64,000 nt of DNA from Chelatococcus asaccharovorans (GCF_003201475.1 NZ_QJJK01000002.1:434001-498000), one strand, 5' to 3'; numbered from the stretch's first letter, positions 1-10,054 are shown. Numbers and translations are program-made. The notes: generated by a model from the letters alone, not told the origin.

Positions 1-1
1 C

Positions 2-1120
<1,119 letters not shown>

Positions 1121-1162
1121 GGCGCCCGCCAGCGCAGCGCCCTTGGCCGCGACGCGGCGCAA

Positions 1163-1219
1163 GAGCAAATCCGACTTGAATGGAATCGTCTGATACCATC
1201 CAAGTCGGTGAATTTGCTC
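1163..1219. repeat. 57-bp palindromic intergenic repeat, copy 1 (family a)
   Basis: Imperfect palindrome that starts GAGCAAATCC and ends GAATTTGCTC, with a conserved centre AATCGTCTGATA. A second 57-bp copy lies at 45367-45423 in reverse orientation and matches at 48 of 57 positions by hand alignment. Most differences fall in the stem arms and pair with each other. It lies just after pobA in non-coding DNA. Confidence 0.85.
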
Positions 1220-1264
1220 ATTTATCGTGGTGTGGAGCATGCTTATGTTATACGGAACCACCGT

Positions 1265-1424
1265 GTCATTCCGGGGCGGGCCGAAAGGCCCGAGCCCGGA
1301 ACCCAAGAATACCAGGTTCAACAACACCACGCTTAACCGGGGAGGCACAGTCCGATGCGCCTTCATCTCGGACCTCGTGTTCATGGATTCCGGGCTCCTC
1401 GCTGACGCGAGGCCCCGGAATGAC
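1265..1424. repeat. Large structured inverted repeat between convergent genes
   Basis: A 13-bp perfect inverted repeat, GTCATTCCGGGGC at 1265-1277 and GCCCCGGAATGAC at 1412-1424, bounds about 135 bp. Inside are a GGGCC-GAAA-GGCCC hairpin just after the left arm and CCTCGC-TGAC-GCGAGG at 1397-1412. Elements of this GTCATTCCGGGG type are common between genes in Hyphomicrobiales (recalled, not searched). Lying between pobA and livF, it could also end transcription from both sides. With copy 1 of family a, it explains most of the non-coding stretch 1121-1453. Confidence 0.75.
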
Positions 1425-1453
1425 GGCGGGATTTCCTCCAAACACAGCATGCT

Positions 1454-2164
1454 CTAATGGCCAACGCCGAGCAGACGCTCCACGACCCGTTGGTCAGCAT
1501 CGAGAGCGGCGGGCGTTCCCTGCCAGGCGATCCGCCCGCGCTCAAGGATGATGACATCATCGGCGAAATCCAGCGCCGCCTTGATCCTCTGCTCGACCAG
1601 GAGGATGGTCGTCGTCCTGTCGGCGGCCAGGGCGGTCAGGGCTGCCATCAACTCGTCGCAAATGACGGGGGCCAGGCCCTCGAGCGGCTCGTCCAGCAGC
1701 AGCACGGTCGGCTGGCCCAGGATCGTCCGCGCCGTGGCCAGCATCTGCTGCTCCCCGCCACTCAGTTGCGAACCGAGATTCTTGCGCCGCTCCTTGAGCC
1801 GGGGAAACATCGCGTAGCTTTCCTCGATCGCCGATCTGGGGCGGCTTTTGAGGCCGACCTGCAGGTTCTCCTCCACGGTCAGGGACTGGAAGATGGACCG
1901 GTTCTGCGGGACATAGCCGAGCCCGCCGAGCGCGCGCGCTGAGCCATCGAGTGCGGTGATGTCCAATGCGCCGAGCGTGACATGTCCGGCGTAACGCTTC
2001 GTCTGTCCCGCGATGGAAGCGAACAGCGTCGTCTTGCCCACCCCGTTGCGGCCGAGAACGGCGAGCCTGCCGCCCGCCGGAACATGGAAGGTCACGTCCT
2101 CGATGATGCGTGTCGGACCATAGCCAGCACTGAGCCCGTGCACATCAAGCGGTGCCGCGGTCAT
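1454..2164 (-). CDS. livF: Branched-chain amino acid-type ABC importer, ATP-binding protein LivF
   Basis: One of the two ATPases of a HAAT (Liv-type) importer, acting on the inner face of the membrane. Walker A is GRNGVGKTT, the signature is LSGGEQQMLATARTI and Walker B is VLLLDEPLEGLAP, the LivF pattern. The start is placed at the ATG at 2164, with a GGGAG box 8 bases upstream, giving 236 residues. A longer frame up to 2230 has no ribosome site. It overlaps the end of livG by 20 bases and is the last gene of the leftward operon. The substrate may not be an amino acid, since the operon also carries hydroxy-acid enzymes. Confidence 0.9.
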   Translation of the reverse strand: MTAAPLDVHGLSAGYGPTRIIEDVTFHVPAGGRLAVLGRNGVGKTTLFASIAGQTKRYAGHVTLGALDITALDGSARALGGLGYVPQNRSIFQSLTVEENLQVGLKSRPRSAIEESYAMFPRLKERRKNLGSQLSGGEQQMLATARTILGQPTVLLLDEPLEGLAPVICDELMAALTALAADRTTTILLVEQRIKAALDFADDVIILERGRIAWQGTPAALDADQRVVERLLGVGH

Positions 2165-2906
2165 CGGCATAACTCCCGAGATAGGCCTGGCGCACCCGAG
2201 CATCCGCGGCGACGGCCTGCGGGGTGCCATCGAAGATGACGCCCCCGGCAGCCAGCACGATCACCTTGCGGGCGAAGCGGAACACGAAATCCATGTCATG
2301 ATCGATCATCAGCACCGCAAGGTCCGCGGGCAATTGTGCGAGTGCCCGCTCGATAAGCGCGATATCCGCACTCGGCACGCCGGCTGCCGGCTCATCGAGC
2401 AACAGCACCTTGGGCTTCAACGCCATGACCAGCGCGACTTCAAGCAAGCGCTGCTGGCCATAGGCGATGGCGCCAACAGGAACCCGGGCAATCCCGCTCA
2501 AATTGAACAGCGAGAGGATTCGGTCGGCCTCATCAACGACATCCGGCATGCTGCGGAAGTCAGCGAAGATACGTCTCGATCGTCCAAGACGTTGGAGCAT
2601 GGCGAGAGCTATATGCTCCTCGGGGGTCATCTCGGAGAACAGGCGCGTCACCTGGAAACTGCGCACCAGGCCTGCCCTGACGCGCGCGGTCGGCGACGCG
2701 CGGGTGACATCCTTGCCGTCGAGGAGGACCGTGCCGCCGTCGGGCCTGACATGGCCCGTTACGAGATTGACGAAGGTCGTTTTTCCCGCGCCGTTCGGGC
2801 CGATCAGCGCAACGCGGTCCCCCTTCCCGAGCGTGATCGACACGTCGCGGGTAACGACCAGCCCCCCGAACCGCTTTCTGAGTTGGCGCACGTCGAGAAG
2901 GCTCAT
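2145..2906 (-). CDS. livG: Branched-chain amino acid-type ABC importer, ATP-binding protein LivG
   Basis: Second ATPase of the Liv-type importer, 253 residues. Walker A is GPNGAGKTTFVNL, the signature region reads YGQQRLLEVALVMAL in place of the strict LSGGQ (usual for LivG), and Walker B is VLLLDEPAAGV. The start ATG overlaps the livM stop as ATGA, and its 3' end overlaps livF, so translation of the three is probably coupled. The C-terminal half has the LivG-type stretch LMIDHDMDFVFRFARKVIVL. Confidence 0.92.
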   Translation of the reverse strand: MSLLDVRQLRKRFGGLVVTRDVSITLGKGDRVALIGPNGAGKTTFVNLVTGHVRPDGGTVLLDGKDVTRASPTARVRAGLVRSFQVTRLFSEMTPEEHIALAMLQRLGRSRRIFADFRSMPDVVDEADRILSLFNLSGIARVPVGAIAYGQQRLLEVALVMALKPKVLLLDEPAAGVPSADIALIERALAQLPADLAVLMIDHDMDFVFRFARKVIVLAAGGVIFDGTPQAVAADARVRQAYLGSYADDRGTA

Positions 2907-3916
2907 CGCCGGCCCCCCCGCGCCCGCGTCCAGAGCGCCTCGGCTGCGCCGGTCAGCCCGCGCGGCTCGAACAGCACCACGACGATCAGCATCACCCCGA
3001 CGATGGTCAGCCAGTGGAAAGGGTTGATCGCCGCAACGAGATGCTCGAACCAGATGAACACGAATGTCCCGATCAGGGCTCCGAACAACTTCCCGACGCC
3101 GCCGAGCACCAGCATGACGAGCGCTTCCGCCGACAGCGTGAACGAGAGACTGTCCAGCCCGACCACTTTCGTCGCCACCGCCGACAAGGCCCCACCGAGG
3201 CCGGCAACCGCGCCGGCGATGGCATAAAGCTTGACGAGCGTTCCATAGACCGGCGCGCCCATGGCGCGCACCCGGACCGGGTCCTGCTTGATCCCCCGGC
3301 AGAGCATACCGAAGGGCGAGCGTATGATGACGCGCAACAACACAAAGACCACCACGAGGAGCGCGACCGCCAGGATGAAGGCGGTTCGCCCCCAGAGATC
3401 GAACCGATAAAGGCCGAATATCGGCGCTGGCGCGATGCCGGAGAGGCCATCGCTCCCGCCCGTCCAGGCGGACAGCTTGTTCGCCGCCTCATGGGCAAGC
3501 TGGACGATGGCAATGGAGAGAACCAGCTGGCCCAAGCCGCGGCCGCGCAGAATGACGACGCTCGATACGATCCCGGCCAACGCGCCCGCCACAGCACCCA
3601 CGCCCAACATGGCAAACGGGTCCGTGAACCCGAATTTGGAAGCCAGGATGCCGGCCGCATAGGCGCCCGCCCCGAACAACGCCGCATGCCCGAGCGTCGC
3701 GATACCGGCGAACCCGGTGACGAGATCAAGCGAAAGCGCCAGCATCATGATCGCGACCATGCGCGTGAACAACGCCAGGCTGCCGGGGAAGAGGACATAG
3801 AGGAGAGCAGCTGCGGCAAGGATAATCACCACGGCCGTCGCATCGACAGCCGCACTGCGACGCACCCTCCCCAGACTTGCTGCATTCCGGGCCTTGACCG
3901 TTGCGTCCGTCGTCAT
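2903..3916 (-). CDS. livM: Branched-chain amino acid-type ABC importer, permease LivM
   Basis: Integral membrane permease of 337 residues with about nine hydrophobic segments. The family block SLDLVTGFAGIATLGHAALFGAGAYAAG is followed, near the C-terminus, by GGVGKLFGALIGTFVFIWFEH. It would form the translocation pore as a heterodimer with LivH. Both ends overlap neighbours by four bases (ATGA), a tightly coupled operon. The first 20 residues are polar and could hide a slightly later start. Confidence 0.9.
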   Translation of the reverse strand: MTTDATVKARNAASLGRVRRSAAVDATAVVIILAAAALLYVLFPGSLALFTRMVAIMMLALSLDLVTGFAGIATLGHAALFGAGAYAAGILASKFGFTDPFAMLGVGAVAGALAGIVSSVVILRGRGLGQLVLSIAIVQLAHEAANKLSAWTGGSDGLSGIAPAPIFGLYRFDLWGRTAFILAVALLVVVFVLLRVIIRSPFGMLCRGIKQDPVRVRAMGAPVYGTLVKLYAIAGAVAGLGGALSAVATKVVGLDSLSFTLSAEALVMLVLGGVGKLFGALIGTFVFIWFEHLVAAINPFHWLTIVGVMLIVVVLFEPRGLTGAAEALWTRARGGRR

Positions 3917-4776
3917 CCACGACGTCCCAGCAGGCCGTGGGGAAAGACACAGACAATCGCGATGACGGCGAGATAGAAGAAGAACTCCCCAAATTCCGGC
4001 ATCAGATAGCGTCCCGTCGTCTCCACAGCCCCCAGCAGCAGGCAGGCGAGCAAGGCCCCGGGGATGGAGCCTGCGCCGCCCACGGACACCACGACCAGAA
4101 ACGTGACCATGTAGCGCAGCGCATAATAGGGCTCGATGGGGAGCAATTGCGCCCCGACGACCCCGCCGAGCGCGGCAAGCCCCACGGCCGCCGCGAAGCT
4201 GACGGCGTAGACCACCTTCGTGCGGACGCCAAGCGCAGCCGCCATCGTCGCATTGTCGACGGACGCGCGGAGCTTCACGCCGAAGGCCGTCCGCTCAATC
4301 ACGAGCCACGCGGCGGCGGCCACGACGAGACCCGTCGCCACCGCGAAGAGCTTATGCGCGGCGATCGACCGGAAGCCGATGTCCACCGGCCCCTCCAATA
4401 TCGTGGGCAGGGGTATCGTCTTCATCGAGGGGCCCATCGCGTAATTCGCGATCCCGATGATCACGAAGGTGATGCCAATGGTCATCAGCACCTGCGTGAG
4501 TTCCGGCGCACCGTAGATAGGGCGATAAAGGACGCGCTCGACGGGGATGGCGGCCAGCACCGTGCCCGCCACCGCCGCAACGATGGCAACGCCAAAAGGC
4601 ACGCCGAGCTGATGCGTGGCAAAGGCGGCGATATAGCCCCCCATCATCGCGAAAGCGCCATGGGCCAGGTTCACCACCTTCATCAATCCCATCGTCACAC
4701 TGAGACCGATGGAGATGACGAAGAGCACCATGCCATAGGCAACGGCGTCGGCCGCGATGGAGAGGACTGTCTGCAT
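3913..4776 (-). CDS. livH: Branched-chain amino acid-type ABC importer, permease LivH
   Basis: Integral membrane permease of 287 residues with about eight hydrophobic segments. The N-terminal GLSVTMGLMKVVNLAHGAF block and the C-terminal GGAGSIPGALLACLLLGAVE block are typical of LivH. It pairs with LivM, whose start it overlaps by four bases. A gap of 70 bases separates it from the upstream binding-protein gene. Confidence 0.9.
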   Translation of the reverse strand: MQTVLSIAADAVAYGMVLFVISIGLSVTMGLMKVVNLAHGAFAMMGGYIAAFATHQLGVPFGVAIVAAVAGTVLAAIPVERVLYRPIYGAPELTQVLMTIGITFVIIGIANYAMGPSMKTIPLPTILEGPVDIGFRSIAAHKLFAVATGLVVAAAAWLVIERTAFGVKLRASVDNATMAAALGVRTKVVYAVSFAAAVGLAALGGVVGAQLLPIEPYYALRYMVTFLVVVSVGGAGSIPGALLACLLLGAVETTGRYLMPEFGEFFFYLAVIAIVCVFPHGLLGRRG

Positions 4777-4846
4777 TGCGCCTCCCGACCGACCTACGCG
4801 CGCTTTCGGGGGAACGAGCGCTTCATCATGTCATCCACGGCTGAGG

Positions 4847-6013
4847 TTACGGGGCCTTCCAGCCGGGATCCCCCTGCTTCTCGAAGGTCCGGATTTCTTT
4901 ATTGATGGACTTGCCGTTCTCACTAGCCACTTCACGGAGATAGATATTCTGGGTGATATGGCGGTTCTGCGGATCGATCGTCACCGGCCCACGCGGGCTG
5001 ATCCACGAAAGGCCCTTGACCGCCTCGACCGCGGCTTTCGCGTCCTGCTTGCCCTTTGTGGCTTCTATCATCTTGGAAATGACGTACATGCCGTCATAGG
5101 CGCCGACCGCCGGGAAGGTCAGGCTCGCGGGATCGCCGATCGCCTTCGATGCCGCCGCGACGAAGGCCTTGTTCTCCGGTGAATCATGGCTGACAGCATA
5201 GTGAAAGGTCGTGAGCGTCCCCAAAGCGCTGTCGCCGAGCGCCGGCAGATCCGATTCCTGCGTAAGGTCCCCCGGCGCCAGCAAGGTGATGCCCGCCTTC
5301 TTGAGCCCGTTCTCTGCGAAAGCCTTCATGAAACCAAGCGTGGCCGGCCCCGAGGGCAGAAAGGCAAACACCGCCTCGGCCCCCGAGTCCTTGATGCGCT
5401 GCATGATGGGGCTGAAGTCGTTGGTATTCATGGGCATACGCACCGAGGCGACAATCTCGCCGCCGGCATCCTTGAAGCCTTTGACGAAGGCGGACTCGGC
5501 GTCGACGCCTGGGCCGTAGTCCGTGACGACGGTAATGGCCTTCTTGATGCCACGTTCCCGCGCGACGGCGGCCATCGGCGTTGACGTCTGCCAGGTCGTG
5601 AACGACGTGCGCACCACATAGGGGCTCGCATTCATGATGGCCGAGGTGGCTGCGTTGAAGACCACCATCGGCACGTTGCCCTCCACCAGAATCGGCGCCG
5701 CCGCCATCGCATCGGGCGTGTAATAATAGCCCGCGAGATAGCGTACGCCCTCACCGACAATGAGATCCCGCGTCAGCGCGGCGGATTTGGCGGGATCGGC
5801 CGTAGGCAGGTCGCGGTAGACGATCTCGATCGTATCGTTGCCGATCTTGTTGCCGTTCAGCGCAAGCCAGGCGTCGATCCCAGCCTGGAAATTACGGCCC
5901 TGCTGGGCCGCCGGGCCCGAGAAAGGGCCGACCACACCAATCTTGATCGTATCGGCGATGGCCACGCCACCGCTCAGGACGAGAGCCAGCGCGAGTAAGG
6001 TCAGCCGTTTCAT
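4847..6013 (-). CDS. Liv-type ABC importer periplasmic solute-binding protein
   Basis: Periplasmic receptor (Peripla_BP_6 type), 388 residues from the ATG at 6013, which has GGGAGGA close upstream. The N-terminal MKRLTLLALALVLSGGVAIAD is a Sec signal peptide, followed by TIKIGVVGPFSGPAAQQGRN, the usual opening of LivK-like proteins. VYRDLPTADPAKSAALTRDL and VGAYDGMYVISKMIEATKG are also family-like. Encoded with two oxidative or lyase-type enzymes, it may bind a hydroxy acid, keto acid or aromatic acid rather than leucine. That is inferred from context only. Confidence 0.9.
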   Translation of the reverse strand: MKRLTLLALALVLSGGVAIADTIKIGVVGPFSGPAAQQGRNFQAGIDAWLALNGNKIGNDTIEIVYRDLPTADPAKSAALTRDLIVGEGVRYLAGYYYTPDAMAAAPILVEGNVPMVVFNAATSAIMNASPYVVRTSFTTWQTSTPMAAVARERGIKKAITVVTDYGPGVDAESAFVKGFKDAGGEIVASVRMPMNTNDFSPIMQRIKDSGAEAVFAFLPSGPATLGFMKAFAENGLKKAGITLLAPGDLTQESDLPALGDSALGTLTTFHYAVSHDSPENKAFVAAASKAIGDPASLTFPAVGAYDGMYVISKMIEATKGKQDAKAAVEAVKGLSWISPRGPVTIDPQNRHITQNIYLREVASENGKSINKEIRTFEKQGDPGWKAP

Positions 6014-6277
6014 ATCAGTCCTCCCGAAACCGCGGGCATGCCGGACGCTCACCTCAGCCGGACAGCCCTGAGGCACCGCTTGGCACGGTTGCCCCTGATC
6101 CGAACATTTTGCAAATCCTCCCCATCGGGAGAAATGAAAATGTAGCGAGGATCTATAGCTCAGGGATTATATGTGCAGAACCCGGAGATTATCGCGAAAC
6201 GCATCGGACCAGGGCACCGTCATCCGCATCGCTCGAGCACACCCCCCGGGGCAGGTGCCGTGTTCAGCGCGATCCCG

Positions 6278-7441
6278 TCACGCTGAACGCTCGCGGGTGG
6301 AGAGGCACTCCCTGCGGCGCTGCGCGAGATCGTCGACGGAGGCGATGCCGGCCAGCGCCATGCTCATCGTCAATTCCTTCCGCAGCATCTCCAGCACGCC
6401 GACCACGCCTGAGGCGCCAGCCGACGCGAGACCATAGGCGTAGCTTCTCCCGAGCAGGCAGCCGTCAGCCCCGAGCGCCATCGCCTTGAGCAGATGGCTT
6501 CCACGCCGAATGCCGCTGTCGAAGAGAATTTCGAGCTCTCCCGAATACCGGCTGGCGATCGCCGGCAGGGCGGCGATCGAGGACATGCCGCCGTCGAGCT
6601 GTCGCCCGCCGTGGTTGCTGACAACGACGCCGCGCGCTCCGACCCCGATGGCACGCGCGACGTCCTCGGGATCGGTGATGCCCTTCACGACGACCCTTCC
6701 CTGCCAGCGCTTCACCACCGCCTCGAGGTCGTTCCAGGTCAGGTCCCTCTTGAGCTGCTGCGACATGTGGGCCGCCTGCGCGATCAACCCGCGCCCGACA
6801 TCGTCCCACTGCGCATAATTGCCGAGCCCGCGGCCGAGAGCCCGCCAGGAACGCGCGAACCAGCGTGGATGGAGTGCGCAATCAAGGACCATGCTGAGCG
6901 GCGGACGCGCCGCCGAGCGGTACCCGTTGCGCAGATCGCGATCGCGCATGCCGGGATGTGTCGTATCGACGGTCACAACGAGGTTTTTGAACCCGGCCTC
7001 GGCGGCGCGCCAGAGAAGCTCCTCCGTGCGCCCGGGGTCGTTCAGCACGTAGAGCTGGAAAGCGTCGCCCTCCTGCACCTCCGGCGCCACCTCCTCGATA
7101 CTGCACACGGAAAAACTCGACAGACATGCGCTGACGCCCGCAGCATGCGCTGCTTGAAAGGCAAGAACCTCCCCCCGCGGGTAGAGCATGCCGAGCGAGC
7201 CGATCGGTGCGAGGGCCACAGGGAACGAAGCCGTGCGTCCAAGGACAGGCCCAGCCGTGTCCACCGTTCGGCCGTGCAGCACCTTCTGGCGGATATAGAT
7301 GTTATCGAAATCTGCCGTGTTGCGGGCGAGCGTCGACTCATCGAGCGCCCCGCCATCGACATATTCAAAGAGGGTGCGCGGCAGAACCGATCGCGCGGTC
7401 AGGCGATAGTCGTGCACGGATGCCGCTCTTCGCCTCAACAT
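6278..7441 (-). CDS. FMN-dependent 2-hydroxy-acid dehydrogenase (LldD/mandelate dehydrogenase/glycolate oxidase family)
   Basis: Cytoplasmic or membrane-associated flavoenzyme that oxidises an L-2-hydroxy acid to the 2-keto acid. The 387-residue length fits the family. SNHGGRQLDG at 275-284 carries the catalytic His277 and its Arg, K253 in VVKGITDPED and FDSGIRRG at 307-314 contact FMN, and RDRDLRNG at 166-173 is the usual loop motif. YVLNDPGRTEELL replaces the commoner YVxxDR stretch. GGAGG lies 10 bases before the ATG. It sits between the RraA-like gene and livK, so the importer probably delivers its substrate or product. Confidence 0.88.
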   Translation of the reverse strand: MLRRRAASVHDYRLTARSVLPRTLFEYVDGGALDESTLARNTADFDNIYIRQKVLHGRTVDTAGPVLGRTASFPVALAPIGSLGMLYPRGEVLAFQAAHAAGVSACLSSFSVCSIEEVAPEVQEGDAFQLYVLNDPGRTEELLWRAAEAGFKNLVVTVDTTHPGMRDRDLRNGYRSAARPPLSMVLDCALHPRWFARSWRALGRGLGNYAQWDDVGRGLIAQAAHMSQQLKRDLTWNDLEAVVKRWQGRVVVKGITDPEDVARAIGVGARGVVVSNHGGRQLDGGMSSIAALPAIASRYSGELEILFDSGIRRGSHLLKAMALGADGCLLGRSYAYGLASAGASGVVGVLEMLRKELTMSMALAGIASVDDLAQRRRECLSTRERSA

Positions 7442-7485
7442 TGGTGAAAATCCTCCACAGCCGCGCCTGTTTCATCGCCGCCGGA

Positions 7486-8232
7486 TTACCGGCGACTGAC
7501 CTGCGCTGCCTTCCACGCCTCGAATTCGCCTCGCGCGTCCTGCGCCAGGGGATAATAGCGCCGGAGATCCCCGCCCTCGAGCAGGCGGATGCGCGAGTAG
7601 TCTTCCCATTCGTGCCAGACGGAGCCTTTCTGCAGGAGTTCTTCGGCGGCGACCGCGGGCACGGCGATCGCGCCGTCGTCGTCCGCGACGATGATATCGC
7701 CCGGCAGCACAAGGACGCCGCCACAGGCGACGGGGACGTTGACGGCGAAGGGCATGAGCTCGGTCTGGGTGTGGAAATTCGGCGTGAAGCCACGCACCCA
7801 GAGCGGAACCTCAAGCTTGCTGACATTGGGAAAATCGCGGAGACAGCCGTCAACCACCATGCCGGCGCCGCCCCGGCCCTTGAAATAGGCCAGCATCATC
7901 TCGCCAAAGATGCCGGCCGTCATGCAGCCCCTCGCATCGACCACGACGACGTCGCCCGGTTCCGTCTGGTAGAGCACATGCCGGTGAAGCTGCGCTTCCG
8001 GATTACCGTACTCGTCATCCCCGTAGATATCCCGCCGCTTGGGCATGAACTGCAACGTCAGCGCAGGACCGGCGACCGTCACGCCAGCCGCATGCGCCTT
8101 GATGGGCCCGGCCATGAAGACGTTCTGATAGCCCATCCGATAGATGACGCTCGAAAGCTTGGCGGTTCCGATCGACTTCAGACCCTCAACCAGCTCTGCG
8201 CGAGGCCGGACAATGGTGTTGATTGGCTGCAT
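7486..8232 (-). CDS. RraA-like protein (HMG/CHA aldolase family)
   Basis: Member of the RraA/HMG aldolase fold, 248 residues. Some relatives cleave 4-hydroxy-4-methyl-2-oxoglutarate or decarboxylate oxaloacetate using a divalent metal, and others bind RNase E. The active-site pattern is present: GE at 110-111 in IFGEMMLAYFKGRGG and DGCLRD at 128-133, where Arg and Asp contact substrate and metal. A GGGAGGG box lies 6 bases before the ATG. It is the first gene of the leftward operon. An aldolase or decarboxylase role on a keto acid made by the next gene is an inference. A second RraA-like gene is at 42049. Confidence 0.85.
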   Translation of the reverse strand: MQPINTIVRPRAELVEGLKSIGTAKLSSVIYRMGYQNVFMAGPIKAHAAGVTVAGPALTLQFMPKRRDIYGDDEYGNPEAQLHRHVLYQTEPGDVVVVDARGCMTAGIFGEMMLAYFKGRGGAGMVVDGCLRDFPNVSKLEVPLWVRGFTPNFHTQTELMPFAVNVPVACGGVLVLPGDIIVADDDGAIAVPAVAAEELLQKGSVWHEWEDYSRIRLLEGGDLRRYYPLAQDARGEFEAWKAAQVSRR

Positions 8233-8258
8233 GAGCGCCCTCCCAATTCATTTGCTCT

Positions 8259-8290
8259 AGATATCTAGATATGTTGTGATTAGCTGTCAA
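8259..8290 (-). promoter_or_regulatory. Leftward promoter with palindromic operator over the -10 box
   Basis: On the minus strand TTGACA (8290-8285) is followed after 17 bases by TAGATA (8267-8262), a good sigma70 promoter for the RraA/Liv operon. The -10 box lies inside the perfect 12-bp palindrome ATATCTAGATAT (8261-8272). The 13-mer AGATATCTAGATA at 8259-8271 recurs exactly at 8442-8454. Confidence 0.7.
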
Positions 8291-8421
8291 CTCAGCACGC
8301 GACGCGGCTTACCGCTCATCCGTCAAATCGCTCGTCGATATTATTAAGTCTTTGATTAATAATATTTTACTGAATCTCGTGCGATCGCGACAAGCATAAC
8401 AGCTGCGCGCACCTCCCCCAC

Positions 8422-8454
8422 TTGACGGCAGAAAGTCGCACAGATATCTAGATA
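8422..8454 (+). promoter_or_regulatory. Rightward promoter with the same operator over the -10 box
   Basis: TTGACG (8422-8427), a 17-base spacer and TATCTA (8445-8450) form a sigma70-like promoter for the 8483 operon. The -10 is the left half of the palindrome TATCTAGATA (8445-8454). It is in an exact 13-base repeat of the site in the leftward promoter. A dimeric repressor, perhaps the GntR protein encoded at 12667, could shut both operons. Confidence 0.68.
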
Positions 8455-8482
8455 AGTAGAACACTAATGGGAGGGACGCATC

Positions 8483-10054
8483 ATGGTGATCTCGATCGCG
8501 AGCATCAGCAGGCGGGGGTTGCTGCAGTCAGGTTTGGGCGCGGGTGTCGTTTTGACGGGCCTGCCGGCCCGGGCTCAGGAGGCGCCGAAGCGCGGCGGCA
8601 CCATCGTCGCGTCGACCGATGTCCAGCCGCGCAGCCTCGATCCGGTGATGGGTAACGCGCCCACGAGTGATCGCTACACGACCGGACATATCTTCGATTC
8701 ACTGCTGCGCCAGGAAGAAGACGGGAGCCTTTCTCCCTGGCTGGCGGAATCCTGGGAGGTCACCGACGGCGGCAAGGGGATCGTCTTCCGTCTGCGCCGC
8801 GGCGTCACGTTCCACGACGGAACGCCATTTAACGCCGAAGCGGTGAAGATCAACCTCGATCGGACGCGCGACCCCGCGGTCGGTGCCACCCGCGCCGTCG
8901 ATCTCATGGGGATCGAGTCGGTTGAAGTCCTGGACGATCACACCGTCAAGATCGCGCTCAAGGAAGTCAATGCAGGCATGCTCGCCGCCTTCTCGGTCGA
9001 GCCCGGCATGATGTCCTCGCCCAAGGCTCTGAAGGAGAACAGCGTCGCCGACTACGGGCTGAAGCCCGTCGGGACCGGGCCTTTCGTCTTCCAGAACTGG
9101 GTGGTGGGTAGCCATGTCGAGCTGCGCCGCAACGACTCCTACTGGCGCCAGGGCGTCGACGGCAAGGCGCTGCCCTATGCGGACAATCTGCGTGTGCGCT
9201 ACATCACGAACCCGGCGGTCAAGCTGATTGAGGTGAAGGCCGGCTCCGTGCACGTAGCCGACAACATCCCGCCCAACGAATATCCGGGCATTGAGCGCGA
9301 TGCCAACCTCACCCTGTTGAAAGTGCCGCCGGGCGTCATGCAATGGCTCGCCTTCAACACACGTCGCGCACCGATGACCGACGAGCGCGTGCGCCGCGCC
9401 GTCAGCCTCGCGGTCGATCGCAGCTTTATTTTCGACCTCGTGGCGGATGGCTATGGCGCGGTCGCGCGCGGACCGGCGGCCCCTTCGGGCTGGGACTATA
9501 ACCCCGAACAGCCGAAAATTCCGCCGCACGATATCGAGGAAGCGCGCCGCCTGCTGGCCGAAGCCGGGTACGGCAAGGGGTTGAAGCTCTCCATGCTGAT
9601 CATCCAGCGCGAACCGGACACGCAGATTGCCCAGGTGATCCAGCAGCAGCTCGCCGATGTCGGCATCGAGGTCGAAATCAACGCGCCCGACCGCAGCGCG
9701 GTCGGCGCCATCCGGCAATCCGGCGCCTGGGATATCTATATGGCGCGCTTCAATGTTCCGCGGCCCGATCCGGTTCAGATCTATGATTTTCACTATGGAC
9801 GTAACGCGAGCCAGAACTTTGCGCTGATCGAGGGGGACGAGGATTTGTTCGCGGCGGTTGACGCCGGCCGCACGCATCTCGATCGGGATGTGCGCAAAAA
9901 ATACTATCTCGATGTGCAGAACATTCTGGTCGGTAAATCCTACTATGCCTTCCTCTTGTTCAGGGAGGCACGCCACGTCGCGCGGAAGAACCTGCGGAAC
10001 CTTAACGTCGACGGCGGTGGCGTGTGGAATATGGCCGAGGCATGGCTCGCCTAG
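8483..10054 (+). CDS. Oligopeptide/dipeptide-type ABC importer solute-binding protein
   Basis: Periplasmic SBP_bac_5 (cluster C) receptor of 523 residues. The N-terminus SRRGLLQSGLGAGVVL with a twin arginine suggests Tat export, with cleavage near ARA-QEA. RGGTIVASTDVQPRSLDPV opens the mature domain, and the FRLRRGVTFHDGTPFNAEAV block is the family signature. GGGAGGG lies just before the ATG. Genes of this operon for acid-sugar enzymes suggest a sugar-acid or related ligand rather than a peptide, an inference. The permeases come only after three enzyme and regulator genes, and no ATPase gene follows. Confidence 0.92.
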   Translation: MVISIASISRRGLLQSGLGAGVVLTGLPARAQEAPKRGGTIVASTDVQPRSLDPVMGNAPTSDRYTTGHIFDSLLRQEEDGSLSPWLAESWEVTDGGKGIVFRLRRGVTFHDGTPFNAEAVKINLDRTRDPAVGATRAVDLMGIESVEVLDDHTVKIALKEVNAGMLAAFSVEPGMMSSPKALKENSVADYGLKPVGTGPFVFQNWVVGSHVELRRNDSYWRQGVDGKALPYADNLRVRYITNPAVKLIEVKAGSVHVADNIPPNEYPGIERDANLTLLKVPPGVMQWLAFNTRRAPMTDERVRRAVSLAVDRSFIFDLVADGYGAVARGPAAPSGWDYNPEQPKIPPHDIEEARRLLAEAGYGKGLKLSMLIIQREPDTQIAQVIQQQLADVGIEVEINAPDRSAVGAIRQSGAWDIYMARFNVPRPDPVQIYDFHYGRNASQNFALIEGDEDLFAAVDAGRTHLDRDVRKKYYLDVQNILVGKSYYAFLLFREARHVARKNLRNLNVDGGGVWNMAEAWLA

